From: Polytrichum commune
Taxonomy: Eukaryota > Streptophyta > Polytrichopsida > Polytrichales > Polytrichaceae
Length of the DNA: 64,000 nt
Assembly: GCA_950295325.1 (NCBI GenBank)
Contig: OX485803.1
Span: 69,145,554 to 69,209,553, forward strand
Direction of reading: 5' to 3'
Shown here: positions 12,665-23,564 of the stretch, piece by piece
Numbering within the stretch: position 1 is the first letter of the stretch
Layout of the letters: each line of letters begins with the position of its first letter
Made by a program: the position numbers and the translations under genes
The notes under the pieces: model-generated
The model's input: only the letters and a program-made list of their open reading frames with translations
Databases searched by the model: none
Told to the model about the DNA's origin: nothing

Positions 12665-14752
12665 ATGGGTGTGGGGGAGTTCAAGATGGGGTTTGATGAT
12701 CTGGAGGCAGGCTTTGGGCCGAATAAATTGTTGTACCCTGGCATTGGTGCAGAGGAGAATGCGCTAAGATGGGGCTTTATCCGAAAAGTTTATGGGATCC
12801 TGAGTGTGCAACTAGTTTTGACAACCATTGTGGCTGGGTTTGTTGTCATGTATGAGCCAATAAAAGAGTTTTTCCTGCAGACACCAGGCTTGGTTCTTTT
12901 CCTTGCATTTGTGCCTCTCATCAGTAAGCTCCTTTACTTAAACCTGCTCTGGTCTTCTATGTCTCAATATTGTGTTCTCTGTTAATTTTGCAGAATGTGA
13001 CTCTCTTAACACGTTATGTACAAGGCTATTGCCTTGCCAGGCCACTGGAGCGGCTCTTTTCTCATTTCCCACTCTATCTCTTTGATATCCTCTAAACATA
13101 TGGATTCGGAAATGCTGATGTTGCACTAGGAAATGTATAATATAACCAAATGAATGGATAGTATGAAAACCTATAAGGTTGCGAACTTTTTATAAGCTAT
13201 TGGACAAGGGGATCTATGAGCTAAAATATCCTTCAAGATCATTCATTTTTTGAAGTTTAAGGATCTCGGTTTTTCTTAAATCCATACTTCCAAGATAGAA
13301 TCTGTGAATTCTTGAGTGAAATCTCAAGTGGAAGTAAAGATAGTCTGTCCTGGTATCTCGTTTGTTAGGGCATTTCTCTTCTTTTCCTTAAAAAAAAAAT
13401 CAACAATGTATTGATCTCATCTTCTGGAGAGTATATACTGTTAATGTTTTGATTTTGCTCAGAGAAACGATTCTTTGTACATATGCATAATGTATACTCA
13501 CTTGTGACAGAAGTGTCTATTATTGCAAATGAACAATGAAGGAGCAATCAGTATGAAATGGAAGATGAAGGACATATATCTAGTTGTTCTGGTGCTCTGA
13601 TACTTGTATTCAATTTGAGACCATGTCATGACTCAAGGTATGGGGGCTTGCTAAGTCTTACTTTGTATGCTTTTGCAGTCATGTGCCCACTGTATGCATA
13701 CCATCAGAGCCACCCCTTGAACCTCATCTTACTTGGACTCTTCACGGTGACAATCAGCCTCTCAGTTGGAATCTCGTGCTCCTTAGCGCCAAGTAAGGAA
13801 CCACTCTCTCATGGTTGACTCTATGCTTACTAGAATGTACGTGCAGACTAATATCATTACCTCTGCTTTGAAGAAAGTTGAGAAGCATGAGTGAATATTG
13901 TACTTGATGGTCTCATAATTTCAAAAATTTCCCATTTCTGCAGCTCAGATGTGATGTACTATTCTGGTTTGCTGGGGCATTTTGCTCTGGCAGTCACGTG
14001 AGGACTGTCACATGATGTGAACAGCTATGTGCTACGTCCAGTTTAAAGATATAAAATTACATCAAAGGGACGGATTGAACACTTCAATTTTGCTCAAGAA
14101 GTTTACTTTGGCTTCTTTGTTTGACAGAGGAGATTGTTCTGGAGGCTCTGATTTTGACAGCCATTGTGGTGGTGTCTTTGACGGCCTATACCTACTGGGC
14201 TGCCAAGAAGGGACATGATTTCCACTTCCTTGGACCTATCCTTTTCACCAGTCTAATGGTTCTCATTCTCTTTGGTTTACTTCAGGTAACAACCTCCTTG
14301 TAATATCCTGCTAGAGATAGAATCTGAGTGTGGAATTAACTGCTAATGTTCAATCAAATCATCTCTTTAGCTATCTTAGAATACACACTTTTCTGGCATT
14401 TAGAGCTCCTTGTGAATCTTTACGCTCAGATGCCACAAGTGGATTCTGTTCAATGCTCAATCTGGCTGCCTTGTGAGTTAATGTTAGTTAATCTCTGAAG
14501 TCACTTTGATGAATTGCAAATGCTTTGGTTGTTGTGCAGATGTTCTTTCCTCTGGGTCCCATCTCTCAAACCATATATGGTGGACTATCTGCTCTCATCT
14601 TCAGTGCGTACATTGTTTACGACACTGACCAGTTAATCAAGCGATACACATATGATCAGTTCATCTGGGCATCAGTGGCATTATATTTGGATATCATCAA
14701 CCTTTTCATCTCTGTGTTGCATATCCTTCAGAGTGCTCGATCAAGCAACTAA
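12665..14752 (+). CDS. LFG: LIFEGUARD / Bax-inhibitor-1 family (TMBIM) membrane protein
   Basis: Four coding exons: 12665-12923, 13679-13792, 14128-14285 and 14540-14752. They total 744 nt, giving 247 aa, the usual size for plant LIFEGUARD proteins. All introns are GT-AG and the phases join cleanly (LI-IMCPLY, SLAP-KEIVLEA, LLQ-MFFPLG). About seven hydrophobic segments are visible, starting near residues 36, 68, 97, 127, 155, 187 and 217. The family signature YDTDQLIKR is present with its acidic pair at D205 and D207; in the bacterial relative YetJ the corresponding aspartates gate a pH-sensitive calcium leak (family knowledge). These proteins sit in endoplasmic reticulum, Golgi or vacuolar membranes and dampen cell death and calcium release. 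The start ATG is the first in its exon and precedes the conserved acidic N-terminus. Assignment to the LIFEGUARD branch rather than BI-1 proper rests on the CPLYAYHQ and AYTYWAAKKGHDF motifs. Confidence 0.93.
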
Positions 14753-15111
14753 GTTTTTCCTTGGGAGCAATGTAGTAATGACTTTGGGATGCCGATCTGC
14801 TTGTTCTATCACACGATATGTGGGATGATTAGTAGTACACATCCAATAAACATTGTCTCAGATTGGAGATCGGCTTGTTCTCAGTTATTTACTGCCATTT
14901 ATGCCATTCAGATATCCCATGCCCTACTGGTTTTGAGTGCAAGTAGTTCATTTATCGGGAGGTTTTCATAATCGACAGTAGTGTTCAAGGTAAGGGTATT
15001 CAATTTCAAGGGTTTATTGGAAATTTGTTGGATACTGTTTGAAGTCAGGATTAGAATGAAGCACTTGAAGACAGAGTATGAGCACTTGTCGATTGTTTGT
15101 TCAGTGCATTA

Positions 15112-15117
15112 AATAAA
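15112..15117 (+). terminator. Candidate poly(A) signal of LIFEGUARD
   Basis: AATAAA lies 360 bases after the stop codon and is followed by a T/G-rich stretch, the normal context for plant 3' end formation. Confidence 0.5.
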
Positions 15118-15193
15118 CATTTGTCACATTGTGTTTGTGTAAACCTGTTTTAGCTTTTTGCAGTGCTCTTTTTATTTCATTTCTGGTTAGAGA

Positions 15194-15395
15194 ACGCATG
15201 AGTAGTTGCAAGGGAGGGGTTGAGTTGTTTCAAAGCCTTAACCCATTGTTGTTCACATTTGCACCTGATTTTCAAACAAGAGTTGGAATTTAGACATCCC
15301 CAGTCCTAGTTTGTCGGAACGAGATAAACATTTGTAATCCTTAGGTAAGTGGGCCTAAAATGGACACTTTTAGCTCTGCTATACTAACTTCTGTC
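15194..15395 (+). pseudogene. 3'-terminal fragment of an F-box gene with its flank
   Basis: On the plus strand this reads MSSCKGGVELFQSLNPLLFT and then FAPDFQTRVGI-stop. It differs from the C-terminus of the F-box protein ending at 24761 at only a few residues. Similarity continues past the stop codon into the flank (CATCCCCAG, then GTAAGTGGGCCTAAAATGG). The rest of the gene is absent, and it lies in the opposite orientation to both F-box genes. It is a duplicated fragment directly behind LIFEGUARD and could be part of that gene's extended 3' UTR. Confidence 0.85.
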
Positions 15396-15611
15396 AAGAT
15401 ATTAGACACAAGTTTGGCACCCACTTCAAGGGCCAGATATGTAACTTTCCATACAATGTCTGTGACTTTGGTAGGAATGCAGCAAATTCAATCTACTTTT
15501 AGGTACTTGAAGTCTATCTTATTGTGACAATCATCATGTTGCCCAAAATCTGATGGAGACAAAGAATAACGTCCATAACTTTTTGGTGTTCGCTGTGAAA
15601 CTTCAAGGTCC
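15396..15611. other. No gene recognised between F-box fragment and MITE
   Basis: The first 25 bases or so still resemble the flank of the F-box duplicates (11890-11930). Beyond that I see only AT-rich sequence with no coding frame. Confidence 0.4.
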
Positions 15612-15842
15612 CCAGCTACGAACAGGGAGATCTGACTGCCAGTTACAGATGGGCCGAATGAGTTTGAGAAATGACTGGTTCAAGTTCAAGACTTCAGTCA
15701 AATTGCTGATCGTTTTGGAGGAAGCTATAGCATATGCTTCACTATAATGAAGATAAACCGAAAGATTCCAACATGTAACTGGTTGCACTTGGAAACATGT
15801 GGAATTTGACCAGTTTTGCCCAAAATCTCCTGGACATTCATC
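15612..15842 (+). mobile_element. Mutator-like MITE, copy 1 (diverged)
   Basis: Its internal strings (GAGTTTGAGAAATGACTGGTT, then AAGTTCAAGACT and CATGTAACTGGTTG) match the copies at 28753-28981, 37574-38016, 46744-46968 and 49312-50142. The ends resemble the family consensus GATCGGGGAG, but the boundaries are approximate and no clean target duplication remains. Confidence 0.7.
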
Positions 15843-16086
15843 CCCATGCCACTTATTTGGACCACCCACACAGGAATTGCTTGACAGTCCATTGACTTAC
15901 TTTTGAGTTCTCATATGTACTTACTACTATGCTTCCTCCCTTTCCCAAATCTTCAATAACAATAAGATATTAAACCAGGCTAGAGGCATGAGTTTATTTA
16001 GATAGGGCCACTTATTGATACAATTGTCCCATTGGAATCGGTCAGGATTTGCAATGCCTAAGTAAGCTCATCTGGTAACTAAATGC

Positions 16087-16457
16087 TACACTACATATGA
16101 AATTTAGTGTCATATGGCATTCAATATCACTATGGTAACTTTTCAGATGACACTTCTTATGGATAAGTGAACAAATATTGTCATGGATGACGGATGAAGC
16201 CATCCATCGGCCAAAACCCTACCTACTTGTGCCAGCAACTTGTGATGAAATATTGTCATGGATGATTGAAATTTGGATGAAACTTGGTAAGTGACAGCAA
16301 TTGCAACACTGTAAATCTATAATCCCCCCGTAATTTTTACAAGGAATGACGAATTACGTTGGGTTAACATTTAGTATTGGTGACACTATATTGCGGTTTA
16401 CGATTAGTACTGAGCAAGACAACTAGGATTGGTAACACTACATATTGTATTTAGTGT
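16087..16457 (+). mobile_element. MITE with CTACACTAAATA-type ends, copy 1
   Basis: The left end CTACACTACATATGAAATTT and the right end ATATTGTATTTAGTGTAG form imperfect terminal inverted repeats. The inner part (CAATTGCAACACTGTAAATC) recurs inverted at 17818-18120 and again at 41367-41860. The element is about 370 bp without a coding frame. Confidence 0.7.
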
Positions 16458-16954
16458 AGTTTGTTGGGTGGGTGGCATGTGAATTGCTTTAGAGGGTGGG
16501 TTGCAAGTTGGCATGTAGGCCCTCCTTGTCCCCAATTTGCTAATCTCAATCAAATCAATAAACAATACATCATTGCGATGAACTTAGGATTCTACTTTCT
16601 AGGGCTATTGTCAAGCGAGGTGTGAAGATGGCATAATTTGTCTCAAAATCTTCCTTTTGTAAATGGGGAAATGAATGGAAGTGTTCATTTGATGATCATG
16701 TATTCTAAACCAACTCATCTTAGCATTGAGGCAACTAAATCTTAAAAATAAGCTAACGGTTTTACTTAAATACGAATTAGGAGGTCTAGGGAGTTTCACC
16801 CATATATGAAAATCAAGCTCTAACACAAGACACTCTACAAGCTTTTGCCAAGCTTATAATAGTCCCTCAAAGAGCCACCAAACTCCTAGTTTAGTCGCTC
16901 TTTGAGAGACTTTGCAAATAAATCAAATGTCATCTAAATTCTTATCCGATATTA

Positions 16955-17520
16955 ATGAGGAACCACATAGAAACCTATTTTGGCTCTATATGTACACACC
17001 CCAACCCTGATTGTCCACTTTGCCACAACAATAAGGACACGTGGCCCCATGTATATCCATGTGCAACAACAAAATCCTCAAAGGTCTTTGAATTGCAAAA
17101 CACAATGTTGTCGTACGTCACATTACAAACCTCCTCAAAGCATGTACTTTCACATGACACCTTACACAGACAAGGCCAACACAAAGAAGAGGAACTCCGC
17201 TCTCCAAAGGAGGGTGGAGTGAATAGAGTGTATGTTTGTAGAACATCCTTGGGTGGCCCTTTTTGGTGCAGCTACCAACTTTTGGGTTCAGCTCCAACAC
17301 ACAAAACAACTGGCCCCAAGACAACACCATGCCATCATGGATCCTACAGTGTATGTGCAACACCACACAATGCTCATGCATGGCAAAACTACAACCAAAC
17401 ACAACATTCGCAAAAAGGTGCCTAAATGGAATAACTGGGACCCAAAAACCATCGTCCGACCTTACAATTCAAATATTGTAATTGATTTCACATTCACCCA
17501 TGATAGATAGACCGACAAGG
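16955..17520 (+). pseudogene. Retroelement C-terminal fragment, frameshifted
   Basis: One frame reads CPLCHNNKDTWPHVYPC, matching the CxxC-(x)n-H-(x)n-C pattern found in the C-terminal zinc-knuckle region of plant LINE-type reverse transcriptases. A second, shifted frame ends in IVIDFTFTHDR, and stop codons follow. No reverse transcriptase core is present. It lies between two oppositely oriented MITE copies. Family assignment is inference from the cysteine pattern; start and end are approximate. Confidence 0.45.
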
Positions 17521-17817
17521 CCATCAAATTCAAAAAGATAACGTGACCCCCAATAGAAGCCATCAAAAGATTATGGTTGGCAAGTCTAACAACTCGTAGT
17601 AATCACTACCGGCGTAAGAGGTGCAATTCACACTTGAAGCATCAAACAACTATAATTCCTTCATATCCCACCCCCCTCATTTGTTATGAAATTAATGAAA
17701 GATATCCACCAAAATGCAATCAAACACCTCACCGACCTTATCCTAAACAAACTGAAACTAAAGGGGAAACAAGGACCCTCACTACCTCTTCATAGAAACA
17801 CCTTACCTACTACCTAA
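17521..17817. other. Continuation of decayed retroelement, no intact frame
   Basis: Further short frames occur (such as one starting at 17577), but they show no family motif. I take this as the tail of the decayed element upstream. Confidence 0.3.
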
Positions 17818-18120
17818 CATTATTTGTCATTCCTTGTAAATTTGTTAAGGGATTATAGATTTACAGTGGTGTAATTACTATTACTTACTAAGTGATTTTT
17901 CATCCAAGCATCAATCATCCACGACAACATCTCATCATAAATTTGTTAGAATGCAGTTTATACCAAAAAAAATAAAAAATCTTTTAGTAACTGACATTCG
18001 GTGAACTGAAAGTAAGTTGGGATGACAATATTTGTAAGTTTTTTCATAGAAAGTGCCACTAAAAAGTTACCATAGTGACATAAAATAGCATATGACACTA
18101 ATATAAAAATGTCTAGTGTA
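17818..18120 (-). mobile_element. MITE with CTACACTAAATA-type ends, truncated inverted copy
   Basis: The strings TCATTCCTTGTAAATTTG, ATTATAGATTTACAGTG and AGTTACCATAGTGACAT are the reverse complement of the MITE at 16087-16457. One end (TAGTGTA near 18120) is kept; the other is lost. Confidence 0.65.
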
Positions 18121-18619
18121 TTAAGGTAACTTTACCATAAAGACCACCTACCACAAGTTAAGCAATAAAATCCTACCATGTAATAAGGGGACTCTTGAAC
18201 ATGGACAGAAGGAACTATTGCATAAAAGTGTATATCTCATCCATCCAACATAAAATCTTGACCTCCTATAAGTTTATGGCCGGTTCATCTCAAACGACTT
18301 GGACTAGACTAATTCAGGGTCTTGAAAACTTATTTTAGTGTCAAGTCAACTAAAATAATAATAACCTCTGGGATGCATACTATTTCAAGGCATTTGCGTC
18401 AGATGAATGAGAGGTACACTTGAATGCGATGATTCCCTCTCTATCTTTTGAGCATGATAAGGCAACATGCTCACTTTCATGTCGGTGCAACACCGGTGTT
18501 TGATTTTTGCCATCAAAATTGAGCCTAACAATTGAAGATTGTTCCACTATGTGTTCCAATTCATATTTTGCGATCACCTAATACGTGCAAGTGTGAACAC
18601 GGGCTGTTTCCTCTCAGGA
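18121..18619. other. Intergenic, nothing recognised
   Basis: The stretch is AT-rich with short frames only. No inverted ends, RNA gene or family motif was seen. Confidence 0.4.
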
Positions 18620-18700
18620 GGCTTTTAGGGTTTCGGAAATGGCGGTGAATTTTGCTGCTAGGGTTTCAGGCTCTTCCCTTTATAAACCATAGAAACTCTT
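18620..18700 (+). promoter_or_regulatory. Promoter-like cluster: two telobox motifs and a TATA box
   Basis: TAGGGTTTC occurs twice, near 18627 and 18657, followed by TTTATAAA near 18679 and a pyrimidine-rich stretch. In plants telobox (AAACCCTA) plus TATA arrangements are common in promoters of translation and small nucleolar RNA genes (established knowledge). No protein-coding frame of note follows, and I could not define an RNA product. Confidence 0.4.
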
Positions 18701-19671
18701 CTAGTTCCTCAGTGCCTGTGTTCTCCTGTGTGCAACGGATCTAGCTAGCTTTGGTGGTAATGTCCTTTTTGTTGTGATGTGGTCGTGATTGGAAGGTGTG
18801 TTTGCTGTGATATGAGTTATTGTCTTCTTGGGTTCTTGATCCGCTTGATGAGAACTATTTTATATCCTGAGGTGGAGACACCGTGGAGGTATATAATGAA
18901 CTTCTCTGACGGGTTATCTTCTGAGGGTTGCGAAATGGAGTATCTGTTTCTTTGCAAAGTTCCATCCAATGGCGCGGTTTCATCACCCATGTGGCCATCC
19001 TTTGCACAAACTTTTAGATAGCCTTTTGTGCGAACAAGCTTCTTATAAGACTTATCTTGTACCGCTTCCGATTGCTGCATGTGCTTGTTGCATGGGCTCT
19101 TCACTATCAGGCCGAGAAACACTTCTTTTCTGTGTCTTGTTCTTGTTTTCGGACTGCGAACATGATTCCCGATGATGACAATACCATGCTAATCCTGATT
19201 TTATGATTACTACAAGATATCCGATTGAGGGAATTAATGTCGGTGCTTTGTTTGTTAGGTTGGAACAAGTCCCCTCTGTTTCCTTCGTCTCACCTTCAAT
19301 GTTGAAGGTGGCTAAACCGAAGTTTGTCTGAGCTTACGCTCTTGGTTTCATGTTCTTTGCGAGGTAAGTTTCTGTATACGTGACAGTCAACGTAGTGGCA
19401 GTTTAGGTAAGATGATTACGTTTGGTTTGTGGGGTGTTTGTTGTTTATGGGAATATATTAGGAACTTGTTTCTGCGATGCCCGTAGAAACGAAGCGCTGT
19501 TTCAAAATCTGTCCGCAGGAACGCAACCTGAAGGTATCCTACTCTTGTCTAAAGAGATAAAAATCTTGAACGCCAATCATGTATGGCGCAATGTATCACG
19601 ATGTTTGCGATGAAAGAACAAGGCTGCGTCTAACAGCTTGTTCCATTTTAGCAAACATTGCTCTTTTGCCT
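18701..19671. other. Possible transcript body of unknown kind
   Basis: This follows the promoter-like cluster. It is less AT-rich than its surroundings, but its frames (60-101 codons on both strands) show no family resemblance. Possible TGATGA and CTGA boxes near 18846-18922 do not form a convincing C/D snoRNA because the terminal stem is missing. Confidence 0.25.
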
Positions 19672-19760
19672 CTCTTTCGCCAGTGCAGCGCTAATTTGTC
19701 ATAACAACAATGCTTTGAATTCTGAAAACTTGATGTGTTCCTGAGCATGCTCATTTCTCT
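19672..19760 (-). pseudogene. Copy of the segment downstream of F-box gene 2
   Basis: On the minus strand this resembles 32250-32345. The best part reads IDTLQRNEHAQEH here and IDPLQRNEHAEGH there, with several differences at third codon positions. The intervening 0.85 kb present at the F-box gene 2 locus is missing here, so the decayed F-box copy follows almost directly. Confidence 0.6.
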
Positions 19761-19884
19761 GGAGCGTGTCGATACATTGAGCAGCAGACGTCTCCATCAC
19801 TTTGCAGCTCAGAGGCGCTTAGCGAGTCAGAGCGTCTGCTCTGTCAGCGTCGGAGTTCATATTCTCGACAGCTTTAATTGGATA

Positions 19885-20560
19885 TTAAATTTTCCTTCAG
19901 AAGTGAAGGCCAGTGAAAATTAGACCATGAAACACTTCCTCCCCTTAGGCCGGGGCAGAGGCTCTGGAAGGCCCACCATGACGCATGTCATATACCTTGC
20001 CCGTGCGCTCAACTATATTGGATATGCGTACCTTTCCTACTCCCAACCCTACGCATACATATGCTTGCTGTTTTGAAGCAAGCACTGGCCCCCAGCATTG
20101 TTACTCACCATATTCGTCCATCTGCCAACTCGATATGTCCAATCTGTGTGGTCCAGCTTGTCGACCCGGTGCTCCACAGTGTGGCCAGTCTCTCGTACTT
20201 GAGCGATCGAAGATCAATTGTCAGATCCTGGACATGGTAGAGAAACCTGACAACCACTTACCTTGCTGAACATTATATGTTAACAAGCCTTTGCCAGTGC
20301 CATCCTACAGAAACTTCACGCATTATAAATTTCCATCAACATAAACTTCCGTCTAAAATGCGATCAAGCCGTACTCAAACGCAGGAATTAGTTTCCTATT
20401 TTGATGTGAGCGAGTTCAACTCTTCTGTTACCCTCGACAGCTGTCCCTTGGCAGCCATGCCCAAGCTCCCAGCAGCAATTATTCTGTACGTTAGATTTGA
20501 GTTTACCAAAATGTGTTGAGCACAGTTCCGTGGAAAATTGAGAGACGAATTGCAATGCAG
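19885..20560 (-). pseudogene. Decayed copy of the F-box gene C-terminal half
   Basis: Compared with the F-box gene at 33203-34960, long stretches match, for example GATGTGAGCGAGTTCAACTC, CTTGAGCGATCGAAGATCA and TTCCGTGGAAAATTGAGAG. A deletion of about 36 bases follows GGCCAGTCTCTCG, other small indels break the frame, and the F-box itself is absent. Homology runs into the 3' flank, so it arose by DNA duplication and not by reverse transcription. The nearest relative is gene 2, not gene 1. Confidence 0.88.
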
Positions 20561-20765
20561 ATCTTCTTATTGTTTTGTGTACCCTTAAACCATAAAGGCT
20601 TAGTATATAGGATTCTCACTATAAAAGATGACCACTTTAATATATTTTCAAGAAAAATCATGGACATCACCTATTTTGAAACTTCAAACCCTAACCCAAT
20701 AATTTCTTTTCAAAATTTAGTAATTATGATTGGCATATGGCATTCCTTCCTATTTATAAATTGTA

Positions 20766-20932
20766 GTAATAAGAGCCGGCATCATGGGAGTGGAGCCAAA
20801 AAGTGATGCTAAAAAATACTTCTCCTAACACTTGCCAAAGAAAGCTATAATAATAATAGTCGCCATCATGAGATGTGTATCCAAAAAGTGATGCTTAAAA
20901 TAGTTGTCCTCACACATGGCAAAGAAAGCTAG
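20766..20932. repeat. Two-copy tandem duplication of about 84 bp
   Basis: Two adjacent units share CCAAAAAGTGATGCT followed later by GGCAAAGAAAGCTA (GCCAAAGAAAGCTA in the first unit). They differ at roughly one base in five, so the duplication is old. No coding frame. Confidence 0.6.
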
Positions 20933-21069
20933 AGTATTCCGCCTAGTCCACCTCTTAACCATGATTAAGTCCACTTGGGTTGGGGAGTAGTTGAGAATTG
21001 GATGGCGCCATCCACTGCAATCATCCGGAAAGGTACCAGTGTACTTGTTGGTTCACCCTCCCCTAAGAA

Positions 21070-21458
21070 CTACACTAAATAGGTAAATTAGTGTTAGAGC
21101 CAATAGTTACCCAAAACACTAAATGTCACTCGAAAGTACAATTAGTGTTACAACTTCCTTTGTCTTTATTTTGCATTGTCAAAGTTGAGTTCCATTAAGT
21201 TTAAATTTTGTAATATCAAATTCCTAGCATATTACATTTTCTATGAGGCTCACATATTCTACCTCCAATTCTTCATTTGAAGATCTACAAAAAATGTCAT
21301 CTAACACTAAATGCGCTTTTGTAAATATTCAAAGTTACTAATTGGTACAAATAGTGTTAGAGTTGACATTTAGTGTTCTAACACTATGAAGACAATTGAC
21401 ATTTAGCGTTTTCGTCGACTATTAGTGTTTCCAACACTAATCTACCTATTTAGTGTAG
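21070..21458. mobile_element. MITE with CTACACTAAATAGGT inverted ends
   Basis: The left end CTACACTAAATAGGTAAATT and the right end AATCTACCTATTTAGTGTAG are inverted repeats. Inside, AGTGTTAGAG, ACACTAAATGTC and similar motifs recur in both orientations. It is 389 bp and non-coding. A clear target duplication was not seen. Confidence 0.75.
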
Positions 21459-21482
21459 CACCAAAAAGACAAAGGGGAGTTA

Positions 21483-23561
21483 GGGCATCGCCACCCATTC
21501 CCCCCAACGCCAACGGGGGGAGGGTCTGGATAGCGTGGGCCGGCCACTGTGCCGGGGCAGCTCCCGTGCTCTTTGCCAACGGGCCCGGGCAACCGCACAC
21601 GTGGCGGACTGCGGAGGGGGGTCACTGACAAGGCCCCCTTCCTTGTGCTTTCCACCATCCTCCACCCCCTTCCCTACACCTTCCTCTCCGCCCCTTCTAA
21701 TGTCACATTGTTTTAGTGATGTTAAATGTCCAACACCAATTCCCATGAGTTTGTCATGGATTTTTCCCATTCCTAACAAAACCTGAGTGTCGAAAATCTG
21801 GGAACCTTGGCTAGCCATAAATTTCAAACATCTTTAGCATATTTTTAGGCCTCGAGATATGAGAGTCGTGCAACATTTTATAATGTTGTGACTAATGTGA
21901 CTAATACCTCGGCAGGGTATTAGACACATTAGTCACATCATTATACAATCGTCTCTAATCTTATTGTATTGTATATGAATTTGCATGTGAAACATTCCTA
22001 TCATTACCATGACCAAAACCAACACACTCCAACATGTACTAGACCATTTTAACGATTTCTCCATTTGAAATTGAATTTAAAGCGAATAAAAATCAAAAAA
22101 TCAAAACAATATGTCACAATATCAAATGACCATAAAAACTTCCAAAATCCAAACTTCCTTGATGTAGCAACTATACAAAAAATTATCACAAACCTAGGCC
22201 TCGAGATATGAGAGTTGTGCAAGATTTTATAATGTTGTGACTAATGTGTCTAATACCTCAGCAGGGTATTAGACACATTAGTCACATCATTATACAATCG
22301 TCTCTAATCTTATTGTATTGTATATGAATTTGCATGTGAAACATTCCTATCATTACCATGACCAAAACCAACACACTCCAACATGTACTAGACCATTTTA
22401 ACGATTTCTCCATTTGAAATTGAATTTAAAGCGAATAAAAATCAAAAAATCAAAACAATATGTCACAATATCAAATGACCCTAAAAACTTCCAAAATCCA
22501 AACTTCCTTGATGTAGCAACTATACAAAAAATTATCACAAACTTAGGCCTTGAGGTATGAGAGTTGTGCAAGATTTTATAATGTTGTGACTAATGTGTCT
22601 AATACCTCGGCAGGGTATTAGACACATTAGTCACATCATTATACAATCATCTCTAATCTTATTGTATTGTATATGAATTTGCATGTGAAACATTCCTATC
22701 ATTACCATGATAAAAACCAACACACTCCAACATGCACTAGACCATTTTAATGATTTCTCCATTTGAAATTGAATTTAAAGCGAATAAAAAATAAAAAATT
22801 CATTACAATATGTCACAATATCAAATGACCCTAAAAATTTGCACAATTGAACCTTCTCTAATGTGGCAACTATACCAAAAATTGTAACAAAGTTAAGCCT
22901 CACGGTGTGAGAGTTGTGCAAGATTTTATAACGTTGTGACTAATGTGACTAATACCTCGGTAGGGTATTGGTTACATTAGTCACATCATTATATAATATA
23001 ATATTATTTTATATAAAATTGCACGCAAAGCATTCTTATCTTGACAATGACAAAAACCAACACATACCTATAGGTGTTTGGCCGTTCTATTATTCTCTTA
23101 ATTTAATCTAAATTTGAGGTTATTTAAAAACTACCATGATAGCGTTCAATTATTTAGTAATTGAAATCATTTAAAATATTAAATTAAATAATTATGAGTT
23201 ACGTTATACTTAACATTTGTATATATGATGTTTTTACTTTATGTTCTTTTACTTTAATATATTGCTTTTATATTTAATATACATTTTTATTGGACCTTTT
23301 GTTGGCCCCCCTTCCAGTGATCCCATTCCACCACCTTGTTCCCTCTTACCAGCCATTGACAAAACCTCCAACAGTGTCAGACTGAAAAAGTCAAGTTTTG
23401 GAGGGTGGAAAAATTGCACACCAAGCTGCCGTCCAAGGCACCTGGGATGGCGTGACCGGTAGTGGGTTTAGGGTTGCCAGGACGGCGGTGGCGGCTGTAC
23501 CGGGACCCGCCCCGGCCACCTGCCGTTGGCGTGGCCGTTGGGGGGAACGGTGGAGATGGCC
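21483..23561. mobile_element. PIF/Harbinger-like TIR element carrying a satellite array
   Basis: The left end GGGCATCGCCACCCATTCCC and the inverted right end GGCCATCTCCACCGTTCCCC match over about 40 bases, continuing into CCCCAACG...CCAACGG. The element is flanked by TTA on both sides (21480-21482 and 23562-23564), the 3-bp duplication typical of PIF/Harbinger. GC-rich arms enclose an AT-rich core made largely of a tandem array. No transposase frame is present, so it is non-autonomous. Confidence 0.8.
21840..23070. repeat. 349-bp tandem array, 3.5 units
   Basis: Units begin with (A)GGCCTCGAGATATGAGAG or a variant at 21848, 22197, 22546 and about 22896; the spacing is 349, 349 and 350. The first three units are nearly identical; the last is diverged and incomplete. 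Each unit holds an inverted repeat with 21-base arms, starting GTGACTAATGTGTCTAATAC in units 2 and 3, around a 7-base centre TCGGCAG (TCAGCAG in unit 2). The array lies wholly inside the TIR element at 21483-23561. Confidence 0.92.
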
Positions 23562-23564
23562 TTA

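Noticed and set aside
18846..18922. C/D box snoRNA with TGATGA and CTGA boxes
   Set aside because: Box spacing is wrong and no terminal stem pairs; the boxes are short enough to occur by chance.
19985..20269. 94-codon plus-strand frame
   Set aside because: Antisense to the decayed F-box copy; the similarity is entirely explained by that minus-strand pseudogene.
21840..23070. CRISPR-like array
   Set aside because: The repeats are directly adjacent 349-bp units without short unique spacers, and the context is a eukaryotic transposon.
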